Numbered from the stretch's first letter, positions 31,096 to 39,038 are shown. The stretch is DNA of 47,206 bases from DATFRX01 sp035630615 (GCA_035630615.1 DASQKI010000010.1:1-47206); one strand, 5' to 3'. Notes: generated by a model from the sequence alone, not told the origin. Numbers and translations: made by a program.

Positions 31096-31450
31096 CGTCG
31101 GGTGTCGGGTCGGCCGGCGCTCGGTTGGTGAGCTCCGGGTCGGTGGGCTCGGCGCGCAGCGGAGCGGTCACGTCGTCGGGATCGACCGGCTGAACCTGGC
31201 CGGCCTCGCGCTCGGCCATCTCGGCTCGCAGCCGCGCGAGCAGGGCGTCGACCTCGGCCATCCGATAGCCCCGGGCAACGGTCGTGAAGCGCACCGTCGA
31301 GAGGTCGTCGGACCGCAACGGACGCTCGGCCGGCAGCCGCACCTCGGGCCGGTCGTCATAGGCCGGCTGGGCCTGTTCACCGCGCACCACCGCCAGGGTG
31401 ACGAGGCCGCCGATCACGAGCACGACGACGATCGCGAACAACCAGATCAC
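31079..31450 (-). CDS. DivIVA-domain membrane protein
   Basis: A 123-residue protein: one N-terminal membrane segment (MIWLFAIVVVLVIGGLVTLA), a linker, a short DivIVA-type stretch (VRFTTVARGYRMAEVDALLA, about 55-75) and an acidic Pro-rich tail. DivIVA-domain proteins mark curved membranes or poles and recruit wall-growth machinery in actinobacteria. The coiled coil here is much shorter than in DivIVA/Wag31, so this is an accessory family member. It overlaps the start of tag by up to 17 nt and may share its message. Confidence 0.75.
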   Translation of the reverse strand: MIWLFAIVVVLVIGGLVTLAVVRGEQAQPAYDDRPEVRLPAERPLRSDDLSTVRFTTVARGYRMAEVDALLARLRAEMAEREAGQVQPVDPDDVTAPLRAEPTDPELTNRAPADPTPDDADGD

Positions 31451-31510
31451 GGGCCGATCGTGCCACGCGCGGCCGACAGCCGTGCAGCCGGTGGCCCGGT
31501 CGCCTGCCCG

Positions 31511-31516
31511 TAAGAT
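31511..31516 (+). promoter_or_regulatory. Predicted -10 box of the DUF202 gene
   Basis: TAAGAT, 8 nt before ATG 31525; no Shine-Dalgarno is present, consistent with a leaderless or near-leaderless message. Confidence 0.5.
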
Positions 31517-31524
31517 GCCGACCG

Positions 31525-31884
31525 ATGACCGACGCGGATCGAAGCGGCGCCCCCAGGAGCCCCGAGGGCGAGCCTGACTATCGCTTCACCCTCGCCAACG
31601 AACGCACGTACCTCGCCTGGATGCGGACCGCCATCGGCCTACTGGCCGCTGGTGTCGGCGTCGCCTATCTCCGCGGCTTCGACGCGCCCGGCCGTACCGT
31701 CCTCGCGGTGGCACTGGTCGTGCTCGGCATGGCCACCGGTGCGTTGGCTTATCAGCACTGGCGTCGGGCCGAACGCGCGATCCGGGCCGGCCAGCCGCTC
31801 CCCCGGTCGCCGATGATCATCGTCCTCAGCGTCGCGGTCGTGTTCGCCGCCGGCTGGGCGCTGATCGGACTGATCCGGTCGTGA
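31525..31884 (+). CDS. DUF202 (YidH-type) membrane protein
   Basis: A 119-residue protein with a hydrophilic N-terminus, the DUF202 signature FTLANERTYLAWMRTAIGLL at about residues 22-41, and three membrane segments (the second VLAVALVVLGMATGALAY, the third IIVLSVAVVFAAGWALIGLI). It is an inner-membrane protein of unknown function. It stands alone, divergent from the DivIVA-domain gene and ending at a hairpin. Confidence 0.85.
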   Translation: MTDADRSGAPRSPEGEPDYRFTLANERTYLAWMRTAIGLLAAGVGVAYLRGFDAPGRTVLAVALVVLGMATGALAYQHWRRAERAIRAGQPLPRSPMIIVLSVAVVFAAGWALIGLIRS

Positions 31885-31890
31885 CCCCAG

Positions 31891-31944
31891 TGTTGGTGCA
31901 AAACTGCGCCAACCCTCGCCAGGACCTGCAGTTTTGCGCCAACA
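31891..31944. terminator. Bidirectional hairpin between convergent genes
   Basis: Arms 31891-31907 (TGTTGGTGCAAAACTGC) and 31928-31944 pair over 17 nt with one wobble, with a 20-nt loop. The loop plus right arm also repeat GCGCCAAC.CTCGCC directly. It fills the gap between two stops (31884 and 31953), so it can end transcripts from both sides. It could be a dispersed palindromic element. Confidence 0.65.
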
Positions 31945-31952
31945 CTCGCCGG

Positions 31953-32453
31953 CTACGCCCGCTCGTCGGCGACGACAGAGACGGTCATGACGACCCGGCC
32001 GGACTCCTCGGTCAGGTAGCGGATCGGCATGCCGGGCCGGTCGACGGCGAACCAAAACACCTGCCTCGTCGCACCATCGGTCACCGTGTAGCGCTGGCAC
32101 TCCTCCGCGCCGAGGGGCGTCTCGATCGTCTCCGACTCGATGGTCGTCTGGTCGACGGGAAACGACGCGTGCCCCTGGAGGTCCAGCCAGGTCACGTCGT
32201 CGACCTCGGGCGGACCATCCGGCTCGCCGTCGGCGCCGACGCCGGATCGCTCGATCGTCGCGCCACGCTCGTCGCAGCGTGCGTAACGGTTGAGTCGGTG
32301 AACCGGTGGCGCGCCGGTCGGCTCGATCAGCAGCCGCAGGGTCCGGCCGACCGGACACCCCTGCCGGATCTCGTCGGCGGTGAACGGAGTCGGGGCCTGG
32401 TCCGGCCCCAGCACGTGAGGGTCGGGAGCTGCTTCGGGTCGGTGGTCGTCCAT
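31953..32453 (-). CDS. Hypothetical cytoplasmic protein
   Basis: A 166-residue protein starting at ATG 32453, which follows GAAGGAGG by 4 nt; the frame continues upstream but the ribosome site decides. It has no signal peptide or membrane segment. Stretches such as VDDVTWLDLQGHASFPVDQT and VFWFAVDRPGMPIRYLTEES suggest a beta-barrel-like fold that might resemble lipoprotein LolA/LppX-type sheets, but no leader is present, so I do not assign a family. It lies 32 nt downstream of dapE on the same strand. Confidence 0.7.
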   Translation of the reverse strand: MDDHRPEAAPDPHVLGPDQAPTPFTADEIRQGCPVGRTLRLLIEPTGAPPVHRLNRYARCDERGATIERSGVGADGEPDGPPEVDDVTWLDLQGHASFPVDQTTIESETIETPLGAEECQRYTVTDGATRQVFWFAVDRPGMPIRYLTEESGRVVMTVSVVADERA

Positions 32454-32485
32454 CGAGCCTCCTTCGCCGGCGCCAGCGGATTCGG

Positions 32486-33556
32486 TCAGGTCAGCCAACG
32501 CCGCATGGTGTCTTCACAATGCCTCAGCTGGGCCACCGGCACGAACTCTCCCTGCGAATGAGCGAGCGACGGATCGCCCGGCCCGTAGTTGACCGCGGGG
32601 ACGTCGAGTTCGCTGAACCGGGCCACGTCGGTCCAGCCGAACTTCGGTCGCACATCGCCACCGACGGCCGAGACGAATGCCGCGGCGGCCGGCCGGTCCA
32701 GCCCGGGCAGCGCCCCGGGAGCGGCGTCGGTGACCTCGACCTCGAACCCGTCGAAGAGCTCGCGCATGTGGTCGATGGCCTCGTCGGCTGAGCGTGACGG
32801 CGCGAATCGGTAGTTGACGCTGACCCGGCATTCGTCGGGCAGGACGTTGCCGGCGACGCCGCCCACGATGCCGACGGCGTTGAGCCCCTCGCGATAGGTC
32901 AAACCGTCGATGGCCGGCGTCCGCGGCTCGTACGCGTCGAGGCGGTCGAGCACGGACTTGGCGGCATGGATCGCGTTGGCGCCCATCCACCAGCGTGCAC
33001 TGTGGGCGCGTTCGCCGGGCACGATGACGTCGACGCGCACCGATCCCTGACAGCCGGCCTCGACGACGGCGCTGCTCGGCTCCATGAGGATCGCGAAGTC
33101 GCCGGCCAGGAGATCGGGCTGGGTCCGGGTCAGCCGGCCGAGTCCGTTGGCCTCGGCCTCGATCTCCTCGCAGTCGTAGAAGACGTACGTCACGTCGCGG
33201 ACCGGCTCGGCGATCGTCGCCGCCAGTCGCAGGGCGACTGCGACGCCGCCTTTCATGTCGCACGAGCCCAGGCCGTAGAGGTTGTCGCCGTCGAGCCGGG
33301 ACGGGAGGTTGGCGTTCACCGGCACGGTGTCGAGATGCCCGGCGATGACGACCCGATCGGTGCTACCGCGGTCGGTGCGGGCGACGACGACGTTGCCGTC
33401 TCGCGTCACATCGAGATGCGGGACCTCGCGTACGGCAGCTTCGACCGCGTCGGCGATCACGGCCTCGTTGCGGCTGACCGACTCGATGTCGACCAGGGCG
33501 GCGGTGAGCGTCGTGACGTCGGCAGCGAGGTCGAGACGTGCGGGCGAGGTCGACAT
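32486..33556 (-). CDS. dapE: Succinyl-diaminopimelate desuccinylase
   Basis: A 356-residue M20 metallopeptidase-family enzyme that cleaves N-succinyl-LL-diaminopimelate to LL-diaminopimelate and succinate for lysine and cell-wall synthesis. Zinc-site residues are visible in VVIAGHLDTVPVN (His, Asp), GLGSCDMKGGVAVAL (bridging Asp), YDCEEIEAEANGLG (catalytic Glu and ligand), AILMEPSS and, at the C-terminus, PSLAHSQGEFVP (His). GERAHSARWWMGANAIHAA is the dimerisation lid. ATG 33556 or 33565 are both possible starts, neither with a clear ribosome site. Together with dapD (35105) and dapC (37248) it completes the succinylase branch after dapA/dapB. Confidence 0.92.
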   Translation of the reverse strand: MSTSPARLDLAADVTTLTAALVDIESVSRNEAVIADAVEAAVREVPHLDVTRDGNVVVARTDRGSTDRVVIAGHLDTVPVNANLPSRLDGDNLYGLGSCDMKGGVAVALRLAATIAEPVRDVTYVFYDCEEIEAEANGLGRLTRTQPDLLAGDFAILMEPSSAVVEAGCQGSVRVDVIVPGERAHSARWWMGANAIHAAKSVLDRLDAYEPRTPAIDGLTYREGLNAVGIVGGVAGNVLPDECRVSVNYRFAPSRSADEAIDHMRELFDGFEVEVTDAAPGALPGLDRPAAAAFVSAVGGDVRPKFGWTDVARFSELDVPAVNYGPGDPSLAHSQGEFVPVAQLRHCEDTMRRWLT

Positions 33557-33612
33557 GGCGGCCATTGTGCCGGGGCCGCCGCCACGGGCACGCCTCGACC
33601 GATGAAAGTTAC

Positions 33613-33642
33613 ACAAGAACTCTTGTACAACGATCCTTGTAC
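33613..33642 (+). promoter_or_regulatory. Overlapping operator-like palindromes
   Basis: ACAAGA-AC-TCTTGT (33613-33626) and GTACAA-cgatcc-TTGTAC (33625-33642) are both perfect inverted repeats and share two bases. They lie between dapE and the broken transporter gene and look like the binding site of a dimeric repressor, probably one that controlled the transporter. Confidence 0.5.
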
Positions 33643-33666
33643 GTGGCACATGGCGGTCTGCAGGAC

Positions 33667-34362
33667 GTGATGATTCTCGACGCGGTCTCGTTCGGGGTCA
33701 TCGCGGTCGTCATCGCCGTCCTGCTTCGGCCGCGGTTTCCTCGCCAACTGTCGGAGGGCCGGTCCGTCATGGCCGATCTCCGGGCCGGATTCGGCTATCT
33801 GCGGCGTACTCCGAGCATCCGAGCTCTCGTCGTCGCGCTCTCGGGTCTCAACCTGTACGTGTCGCCCGTGCTCGCGGTGGGGTTGGTGCTCCGTACGCAG
33901 GATGCCGGTTGGAGCGCGACGAGCCTCGGCGTCTTCGAAGCGACCAGCGGCGTGGCGGCAGCGATCGGCGCACTGATCGTCTTGCGGTGGAAGCCGCCCG
34001 ACAGCGCTCGGACCGGACTGCTCGTCCTCGTCGCCCAGGCCGCGGCCTGCGCGGCGATCGGCTCCGTGCCGTATCCGGTGATCTTCGTCTCGATGGCGAC
34101 GATCGGGGTCACCGCCGGGATCGCGTCGGCCCTCCTCAGCGGCTACTTCACCGCGGCGGTCGACGAGAGCTACCTCAGCCGGTGTACGAGCATCGTCCTT
34201 CTCACCGACCAGGCGCTGATGCCAGCCGTGATGACCGGCTTCGGCGTGTTGATCGCCGGTGTCGGTGTCGCGACCGCGTGTTTGATCGCGGGCGCGATGT
34301 TCGCCGCGGCCCGGTTGGCAGCGGCGGACCGACCGACACCGGTCAGTGTCATCCCCGGCTAG
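33667..34362 (+). pseudogene. MFS exporter, C-terminal remnant
   Basis: About 231 residues remain, from VMILDAVSFGVIAVVIAVLL (which matches transmembrane helix 6 of macrolide-efflux-type MFS proteins) through FGYLRRTPSIRALVVALSG and six further membrane segments to the C-terminus. The normal first five helices, including the motif A region, are absent, and the upstream DNA shows only 25 nt between the operator-like palindromes and the fragment. GTG 33667 with AGGA upstream could allow translation of the half protein, but a six-helix half is unlikely to work. Apparently a 5' deletion that kept the control region. Confidence 0.7.
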
Positions 34363-34363
34363 C

Positions 34364-35047
34364 TCAGCCGCCCGGTGTGAAGACGCAGAACTCGTTGCCC
34401 TCCGGGTCGGCCATGATGAACCATCCGATGCCGTCGTCGCCCTTGGGCCGGAGCACGGTCGCCCCGGCATCGACGAGCGGCCCGATGGCCTCGGCCTCGA
34501 CGTCCCAGTGGATGCGGTTTTTGACCGTCTTGGGCTCGGGCACCTCGACGAAGTCCATTGTCAGGATCGGCATGCCGGCCACCTCGTCGACGGTGGACCA
34601 GCCCGGTTTGTTGTGCGTGACCTTCGCGTCGTAGACACCGCCCCACCAGTCGGCTTGCGCCCGTGGGTCCACGCTGTCGACTACCAGACCGTGAAGGCGC
34701 TCGGCCGGCACCTCGTCGCGCAAGAACGCGCAGTATTCGCCGCCCTCGACGTCGGCCATCACGGTCCATAGCCAGCCCTCGCGCTGCGCCTCGACGACCC
34801 ACGAGCCGAGCCCCTCGAGATCGGCGAGCGAACGGGCGTATGTGTCGAAATGCACCCGCTGCTTGACGGTCTTGGGCTCCGGTACGCGGTTGACCCAGAT
34901 CGTGTGCTGCGGCGTCGGCCCCTGGATGTGGGCGTCGCCGTCGTCATTCACCAAGAGCTCGCCGCCCACCAGATCGGCCCAGAAGCGGCCGAGCGTTGTC
35001 GCGTCGTCGGCGTCGATGACGAGGTCCTTGAACGTCGCGGGTTCCAT
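34364..35047 (-). CDS. VOC-family protein with two glyoxalase-like modules
   Basis: A 227-residue protein with two similar halves: FKDLVIDADDATTLGRFWAD ... GEYCAFL, and LHGLVVDSVDPRAQADWWGG ... GNEFCVF. Each contains the PEPKTVKxRxHxD stretch characteristic of actinobacterial VOC proteins (VPEPKTVKQRVHFD, VPEPKTVKNRIHWD). VOC proteins include dioxygenases, glyoxalases and drug-binding proteins; no specific one can be named. Start ATG 35047 is 7 nt behind TACGGT, so leaderless. Divergent from dapD with 57 nt between starts. Confidence 0.85.
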   Translation of the reverse strand: MEPATFKDLVIDADDATTLGRFWADLVGGELLVNDDGDAHIQGPTPQHTIWVNRVPEPKTVKQRVHFDTYARSLADLEGLGSWVVEAQREGWLWTVMADVEGGEYCAFLRDEVPAERLHGLVVDSVDPRAQADWWGGVYDAKVTHNKPGWSTVDEVAGMPILTMDFVEVPEPKTVKNRIHWDVEAEAIGPLVDAGATVLRPKGDDGIGWFIMADPEGNEFCVFTPGG

Positions 35048-35054
35048 GCCGCGC

Positions 35055-35098
35055 ACCGTACTGCCGCCTGCCGACAACTGTCACCGGCTAGATACGCT
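35055..35098. promoter_or_regulatory. Back-to-back promoters of the VOC gene and dapD
   Basis: For the VOC gene: TACGGT (minus strand of 35055-35060), with GTGACA as -35 some 18 nt upstream. For dapD: TACGCT (35093-35098), with CCGACA (35071-35076) 16 nt before it. Both boxes are 6-7 nt from the start codon, so both messages should be leaderless, and the two polymerase sites overlap. Confidence 0.55.
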
Positions 35099-35104
35099 CG
35101 ACAC

Positions 35105-36043
35105 GTGACGGAATCGACCAGCGCCTGGGGCTACGGCCTCGCCACCGTGACCGCCACCGGTGTCGTCCTCGACACGTGGTACCCCGAGCCGACCCTCGGA
35201 CCGGCCCCCGAGACCGACGAGGCACCCGCATCGCTGTGCGCGCTCGAGGGCGACGACGACATCCGGCAGGTGCGGCGCATCGTCGTACGCACGGTGCTGT
35301 CCGATCTCGCCGCTTCGCCGGCCGACGCCTACGACGCGTACCTTCGACTCCACCTGCTCTCGCATCGCCTGGTCCGTCCACACGGGCTCGGCCTCGACGG
35401 TCTCTTCGGAGCCCTCAACAACGTGGTCTGGACGTCGATCGGCCCCTGCTCGCCGGAAGGGTTCGAGGCGACCCGCGCTCGAGCCAGGGCGGCCGGCCAG
35501 CACGTGCAGGTGACCAGCGTCGACAAGTTCCCCCGGATGACCGACTACGTCGTGCCGGCCGGCGTCCGGATCGGTGACGCCGACCGCGTCCGACTCGGAG
35601 CGCACCTCGCCGAGGGCACGACCGTCATGCACGAGGGCTTCGTCAACTTCAACGCCGGGACGCTGGGTGCCTCGATGATCGAGGGTCGGGTGTCGGCCGG
35701 TGTCGTCGTCGGCGCCGACTCCGACGTCGGTGGCGGCGCGTCGATCATGGGCACACTGTCCGGCGGCGGGGAGCAAACGATCTCGATCGGCAAGCGCTGC
35801 CTGCTCGGTGCCAACGCCGGCATCGGCATCTCGCTGGGCGACGACTGCGTGGTCGAGGCCGGTTGCTACGTCACGGCCGGCACCAAGGTCACGTTGCCCG
35901 ACGGACAAGTCGTGAAGGCCGCCGATCTATCGGGGCGGGACGGCCTGCTGATGTGGCGCAACTCGGTGTCGGGGGCAATCGAGGCCCGACCCCGCGACGG
36001 GGGCGGTATCGCGCTCAACCCCGCGTTGCACGCGAACGACTGA
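35105..36043 (+). CDS. dapD: 2,3,4,5-tetrahydropyridine-2,6-dicarboxylate N-succinyltransferase
   Basis: A 312-residue left-handed beta-helix acyltransferase of the actinobacterial DapD type. It transfers succinyl from succinyl-CoA to tetrahydrodipicolinate. Hexapeptide-repeat stretches are clear: VRLGAHLAEGTTVMHEGFVN, GASMIEGRVSAGVVVGADSD, ISIGKRCLLGANAGIGISLG. LRLHLLSHRLVRPHGLGLDG belongs to the N-terminal helical domain. GTG 35105 is a leaderless start behind TACGCT. The next gene's ATG overlaps its stop (TGATG), so a membrane protein is coupled to it. Confidence 0.93.
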   Translation: MTESTSAWGYGLATVTATGVVLDTWYPEPTLGPAPETDEAPASLCALEGDDDIRQVRRIVVRTVLSDLAASPADAYDAYLRLHLLSHRLVRPHGLGLDGLFGALNNVVWTSIGPCSPEGFEATRARARAAGQHVQVTSVDKFPRMTDYVVPAGVRIGDADRVRLGAHLAEGTTVMHEGFVNFNAGTLGASMIEGRVSAGVVVGADSDVGGGASIMGTLSGGGEQTISIGKRCLLGANAGIGISLGDDCVVEAGCYVTAGTKVTLPDGQVVKAADLSGRDGLLMWRNSVSGAIEARPRDGGGIALNPALHAND

Positions 36044-36909
36044 TGCGCGCCGCAGGTGTCGTCGCTGGGGTGGTCGCCCTCGCACTCGTGGCCGGCGCAG
36101 TCTTCGCCGTCTCGCAGATCGACTTCTTCGGCCTCGGCGACACCGACGACGAGTTCTGCGAGGCCGAGGTCAACGGCGACGTCGCCCGACTCGGGCTCGA
36201 CCAGGCCGAAAACGCGTCGCTGATCGCCGCCATCGGTGTGCGCCGCGACCTGCCGGCCCGAGCGGTGTCGATCGCCCTGGCGACGGCATTCCAGGAGTCG
36301 AAGATCCTCAACCTCGACTACGGCGACCGTGACTCGCTCGGACTGTTCCAGCAGCGCCCGTCGCAAGGGTGGGGCACACCCGAGCAGATCCGCGACCCGG
36401 AGTACGCGACCGAGACGTTCTTCGACGCGCTCGTCGAGGTCGACGGGTACGAGGACATGCCGATCCACGATGCGGCGCAGGCCGTCCAGCGCTCGGCCGA
36501 CGGCAGCGCCTACGCGGTGCACGAGGTGCCGGCCCGCGTTCTGGCGTCGGCGCTGACCGGGTGGTCGCCCGCGGCGTTCGCGTGTGAGGTCGAGGAGCCC
36601 GACGACAGCGGCCAACGCGCCGGCGCCGACGGGCTGACGCCCAACGCCCGCGATGTCGTCGACGACGTTGCAGAAGTTTTCGGCGGCGTCGGCGGCTCCG
36701 CGACGCGCGATGGCCAAACGGTGACGTTCGACGCTCCCGAGTCGCGGCGGCACGGCTGGGTGCTGGCTCAATACCTGGTCGGCAACGCGGAGCGACTAGA
36801 GATCCGCTCGGTCGCGTACGAGAGAAAGCTCTGGACCGCGGCGGCGTCCGACGAGGGGTGGCAGCGCTCCGACGACCGGCTCGACCGGGTCCGCGTCGAC
36901 GTCGCCTGA
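36043..36909 (+). CDS. Membrane-anchored lysozyme/transglycosylase-like protein
   Basis: A 288-residue protein: N-terminal membrane anchor (VVAGVVALALVAGAVFAVSQ), then an extracytoplasmic domain where IALATAFQESKILNLDYGDR and SLGLFQQRPSQGWGTPEQI resemble the Glu-containing helix and the substrate groove of goose-type lysozyme/SLT folds (candidate catalytic Glu in ATAFQES). A second domain from about residue 205 is unassigned. Start ATG 36043 overlaps the dapD stop by one base. Position behind a diaminopimelate gene suggests a peptidoglycan role, but activity is inferred from a short pattern. Confidence 0.75.
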   Translation: MRAAGVVAGVVALALVAGAVFAVSQIDFFGLGDTDDEFCEAEVNGDVARLGLDQAENASLIAAIGVRRDLPARAVSIALATAFQESKILNLDYGDRDSLGLFQQRPSQGWGTPEQIRDPEYATETFFDALVEVDGYEDMPIHDAAQAVQRSADGSAYAVHEVPARVLASALTGWSPAAFACEVEEPDDSGQRAGADGLTPNARDVVDDVAEVFGGVGGSATRDGQTVTFDAPESRRHGWVLAQYLVGNAERLEIRSVAYERKLWTAAASDEGWQRSDDRLDRVRVDVA

Positions 36910-36929
36910 ACGCCGACTACGCCGTCGAG

Positions 36930-37247
36930 CTACAGGTGGCGACGGGTTCGCCAGGTCACGCCGACCTCGAAGCCCGGGTTGGGCCTTGTGCAGGTGCGCG
37001 CCGTCGACCCGCATCACCTAGATGTCGCCGTCGCCTTCGGGTTCGTGCTTGCCCCGCCCGAAGCTGGTGAACGCGATCCACCGGTTGTTCGGCGACCACG
37101 ACGCATGGCCGGCGTTGAGCGGCCGCGCGGTCACCCTCCGAACGCCAGAACCGTCGGGATGCACCACGAACAGCGCCGTCTTGCGCCTTCGCTTGGAAGC
37201 TATGCGGTCGCCCAGACCGTCGTAAGGGGCGAACGTCTCCGACGCAC
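36930..37247 (-). pseudogene. Decayed TolB/WD40-type propeller remnant
   Basis: Reading the minus strand: FVVHPDGSGVRRVTARPLNA, then GHASWSPNNRWIAFTSFGRG, then GDGDI, a TAG stop (37020-37018) and at once VMRVDGAHLHKAQPG in the same frame. Intact TolB-like proteins read DIYVMRADG here, so the TAG replaces the Tyr codon. After that a frameshift restores PGFEVGVTWRTRRHL and a stop at 36930. With the front missing as well, this is the 3' tail of a dead gene squeezed between two genes. Confidence 0.75.
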
Positions 37248-38396
37248 CTAGGGCGTGTGGCCCGTCAGCCGGGCGTACGCGGCGTCGACGCGCTCGTCGG
37301 TGGCCGTGATCGCCACCCGTACGTGGCGTGCCCCCGACCGGCCGTAGAAGTCGCCCGGTGCAACTACGATGCCGCGCTCCGCGAGCCATGCCACGGTGTC
37401 CCAGCACGACTCGTCACGGGTCGCCCAGAGGTACAACGCGCCCTCGGAGTGCTCGATCCGGAAGCCGGCCTCCTCCAATGCCTCGCGAAGCCGCACCCGT
37501 CGCCTGGCATAGCGCGCGAGCTGCTCATCGGCATGCGCGTCGTCGTCCCACGCGGCTCGCGCGGCCGCCTGGACCGGGCCGGGCACCATCAGCCCCAGGT
37601 GTCGACGGGCCAGCCGCAGGTCGGCGACCAGCGCCGGATCGCCGGTGACGAAGCCGCAGCGGTAGCCGGCCAGGTTGGACCGCTTCGACAGGGAATGCAC
37701 GGCCAAGAGCCCCTCGTGGACGCCGTCGCACACGTCGGGATCCAGGATCGACGCGGCTCGCGGCCCCTCCCACACGTTTTCGATGTAGCACTCGTCGCTC
37801 ACGACCAGCGCGCCATGCTCACGAGCCCAGCCGACCACCTTGGCCAGATGCTCGACCGGCAGCACCTGGCCGGTCGGGTTCGACGGCGAGTTGAGCCACA
37901 CCAACGCCGGTCGGGCCGGGCCGAGAGCCACCAGCGAATCGCTCGTCACGACGTCGGCGCCGACGACACGGGCGCCCACCTCGTAGGTCGGATAGGCCAA
38001 CTGCGGCACGACGACGGTGTCGCCTGGTCCGAGGCCCAGCAGCATCGGCAGGGCCGAGATCAGCTCCTTGGTGCCGATCGCCGGCACGATCTGGTCGGCG
38101 CCGACAGTGACACCGCATCGGCGGGCCAACCAGCCGGCTGCCGCGGTGCGCATGTCCTGAGTGCCGATGGCCATCGGATAGCCCGGTGAGTCGGCCGCCG
38201 CGACGAGTGCCTCGCGGACGACGGTGGGAGTCGGATCGACCGGCGTGCCGACCGACAGGTCCACCGGGCCGTCCGGATGCTCGGCTGCCCGCTGCCGCGA
38301 CGGCACCAGCCGGTCCCACGGGAATTCGGGCAGCCGAGCGGCGACCGTGCGCCGCGAGGCGGTCGGGCCGGAGGCCGAGTCGGAGGGCGTGATCAC
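37248..38396 (-). CDS. dapC: Succinyldiaminopimelate transaminase
   Basis: A 382-residue fold-type I PLP aminotransferase that makes N-succinyl-diaminopimelate from the 6-keto acid with glutamate. PLP-site motifs: ALVWLNSPSNPTGQVLPVEH, LVVSDECYIENVWEG, and AVHSLSKRSNLAGYRCGF with the Schiff-base lysine; near the C-terminus RHVRVAITATDE carries the carboxylate-binding arginine. Its GTG start (38396) overlaps the ferredoxin stop by 4 nt, and the fdxA-dapC order is the common actinobacterial one. No separate promoter is needed. Confidence 0.92.
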   Translation of the reverse strand: MITPSDSASGPTASRRTVAARLPEFPWDRLVPSRQRAAEHPDGPVDLSVGTPVDPTPTVVREALVAAADSPGYPMAIGTQDMRTAAAGWLARRCGVTVGADQIVPAIGTKELISALPMLLGLGPGDTVVVPQLAYPTYEVGARVVGADVVTSDSLVALGPARPALVWLNSPSNPTGQVLPVEHLAKVVGWAREHGALVVSDECYIENVWEGPRAASILDPDVCDGVHEGLLAVHSLSKRSNLAGYRCGFVTGDPALVADLRLARRHLGLMVPGPVQAAARAAWDDDAHADEQLARYARRRVRLREALEEAGFRIEHSEGALYLWATRDESCWDTVAWLAERGIVVAPGDFYGRSGARHVRVAITATDERVDAAYARLTGHTP

Positions 38397-38716
38397 TCCT
38401 GATTCTGCGGGGGCAGGGCCGCGATCATGGAGTGATCCTTGTCGATCTTGCCCATCTTGGCGGCGCCGCCGGGCGACCCGAGGTCGTCGAAGAACTCGAC
38501 GTTCGCGGCGTAGTACTCCTTCCACTCCTCGGGCGTGTCGTCCTCGTAGAAGATGGCCTCGACCGGACACACCGGCTCACAGGCGCCACAGTCGACGCAC
38601 TCGTCGGGATGGATGTAGAGCATCCGGTTGCCCTCGTAGATGCAGTCCACCGGGCACTCGTCGACACAGCCCCGGTCCAAAACGTCGACGCAGGGCTGCG
38701 CGATGACGTACGTCAC
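38393..38716 (-). CDS. fdxA: 7Fe ferredoxin
   Basis: A 107-residue ferredoxin of the mycobacterial FdxA type. Cys9, Cys17, Cys21 and Cys25 (QPCVDVLDRGCVDECPVDCI) and Cys40, Cys43, Cys46 and Cys50 (DECVDCGACEPVCPVEAI) carry a 3Fe-4S and a 4Fe-4S cluster. The tail DLGSPGGAAKMGKIDKD is also typical. It is a cytoplasmic electron carrier. Start GTG 38716 is 5 nt behind GAGGAGG. It is coupled to dapC. Confidence 0.95.
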   Translation of the reverse strand: MTYVIAQPCVDVLDRGCVDECPVDCIYEGNRMLYIHPDECVDCGACEPVCPVEAIFYEDDTPEEWKEYYAANVEFFDDLGSPGGAAKMGKIDKDHSMIAALPPQNQE

Positions 38717-38825
38717 GGATCCTCCTCAGTGGGCCAACGATCGATCTGATCTGCCAATCCAGCCTAGTATCACGCCGCGCCCGACTCACACCGGACGCCG
38801 GTCCAACCGTCGGACAGGAGCCACG

Positions 38826-39038
38826 ATGCCCGTTGACAGCAGCCACATCGGCCGTCGGGTCGTGATCCGATCCCTCGTGAGGGGCGAGAAAGGCCCGAGC
38901 GGCGGTCCGCTTATGACCGATGTGGTCGGGTTTCTTCGAGAATACGGAGGCGAGGTCGCGGTCGTAGAGCGACGTGACGGATCTCTCGTCCGCGTCGCCG
39001 TCGCCGACATCGTCGCCGCGAAGCCGCTGCCGAAATAG
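38826..39038 (+). CDS. Short protein matching only the N-terminal domain of a GNAT family (CG3035 type)
   Basis: A 70-residue protein: IGRRVVIRSLVRGEKGPSGG, then DVVGFLREYGGEVAVVERRD and VADIVAAKPLPK. In many actinobacteria the fdxA/dapC region borders an N-acetylglutamate-synthase-like GNAT protein that begins with just such a small barrel (GxRVVVRxxL ... VVxRRxDG ... IVAAKxVP). Here the frame stops after that barrel and no acetyltransferase sequence follows. ATG 38826 lies 5 nt behind ACAGGAG, so expression is expected. It may be a solo domain or what remains of the longer gene. Confidence 0.6.
   Translation: MPVDSSHIGRRVVIRSLVRGEKGPSGGPLMTDVVGFLREYGGEVAVVERRDGSLVRVAVADIVAAKPLPK

Noticed and set aside
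33602..33670. Short frame beginning MKVTQELLYN before the broken transporter
   Set aside because: It consists of the operator-like palindromes read as codons, and nothing resembles a protein family; the palindromes explain the sequence better.
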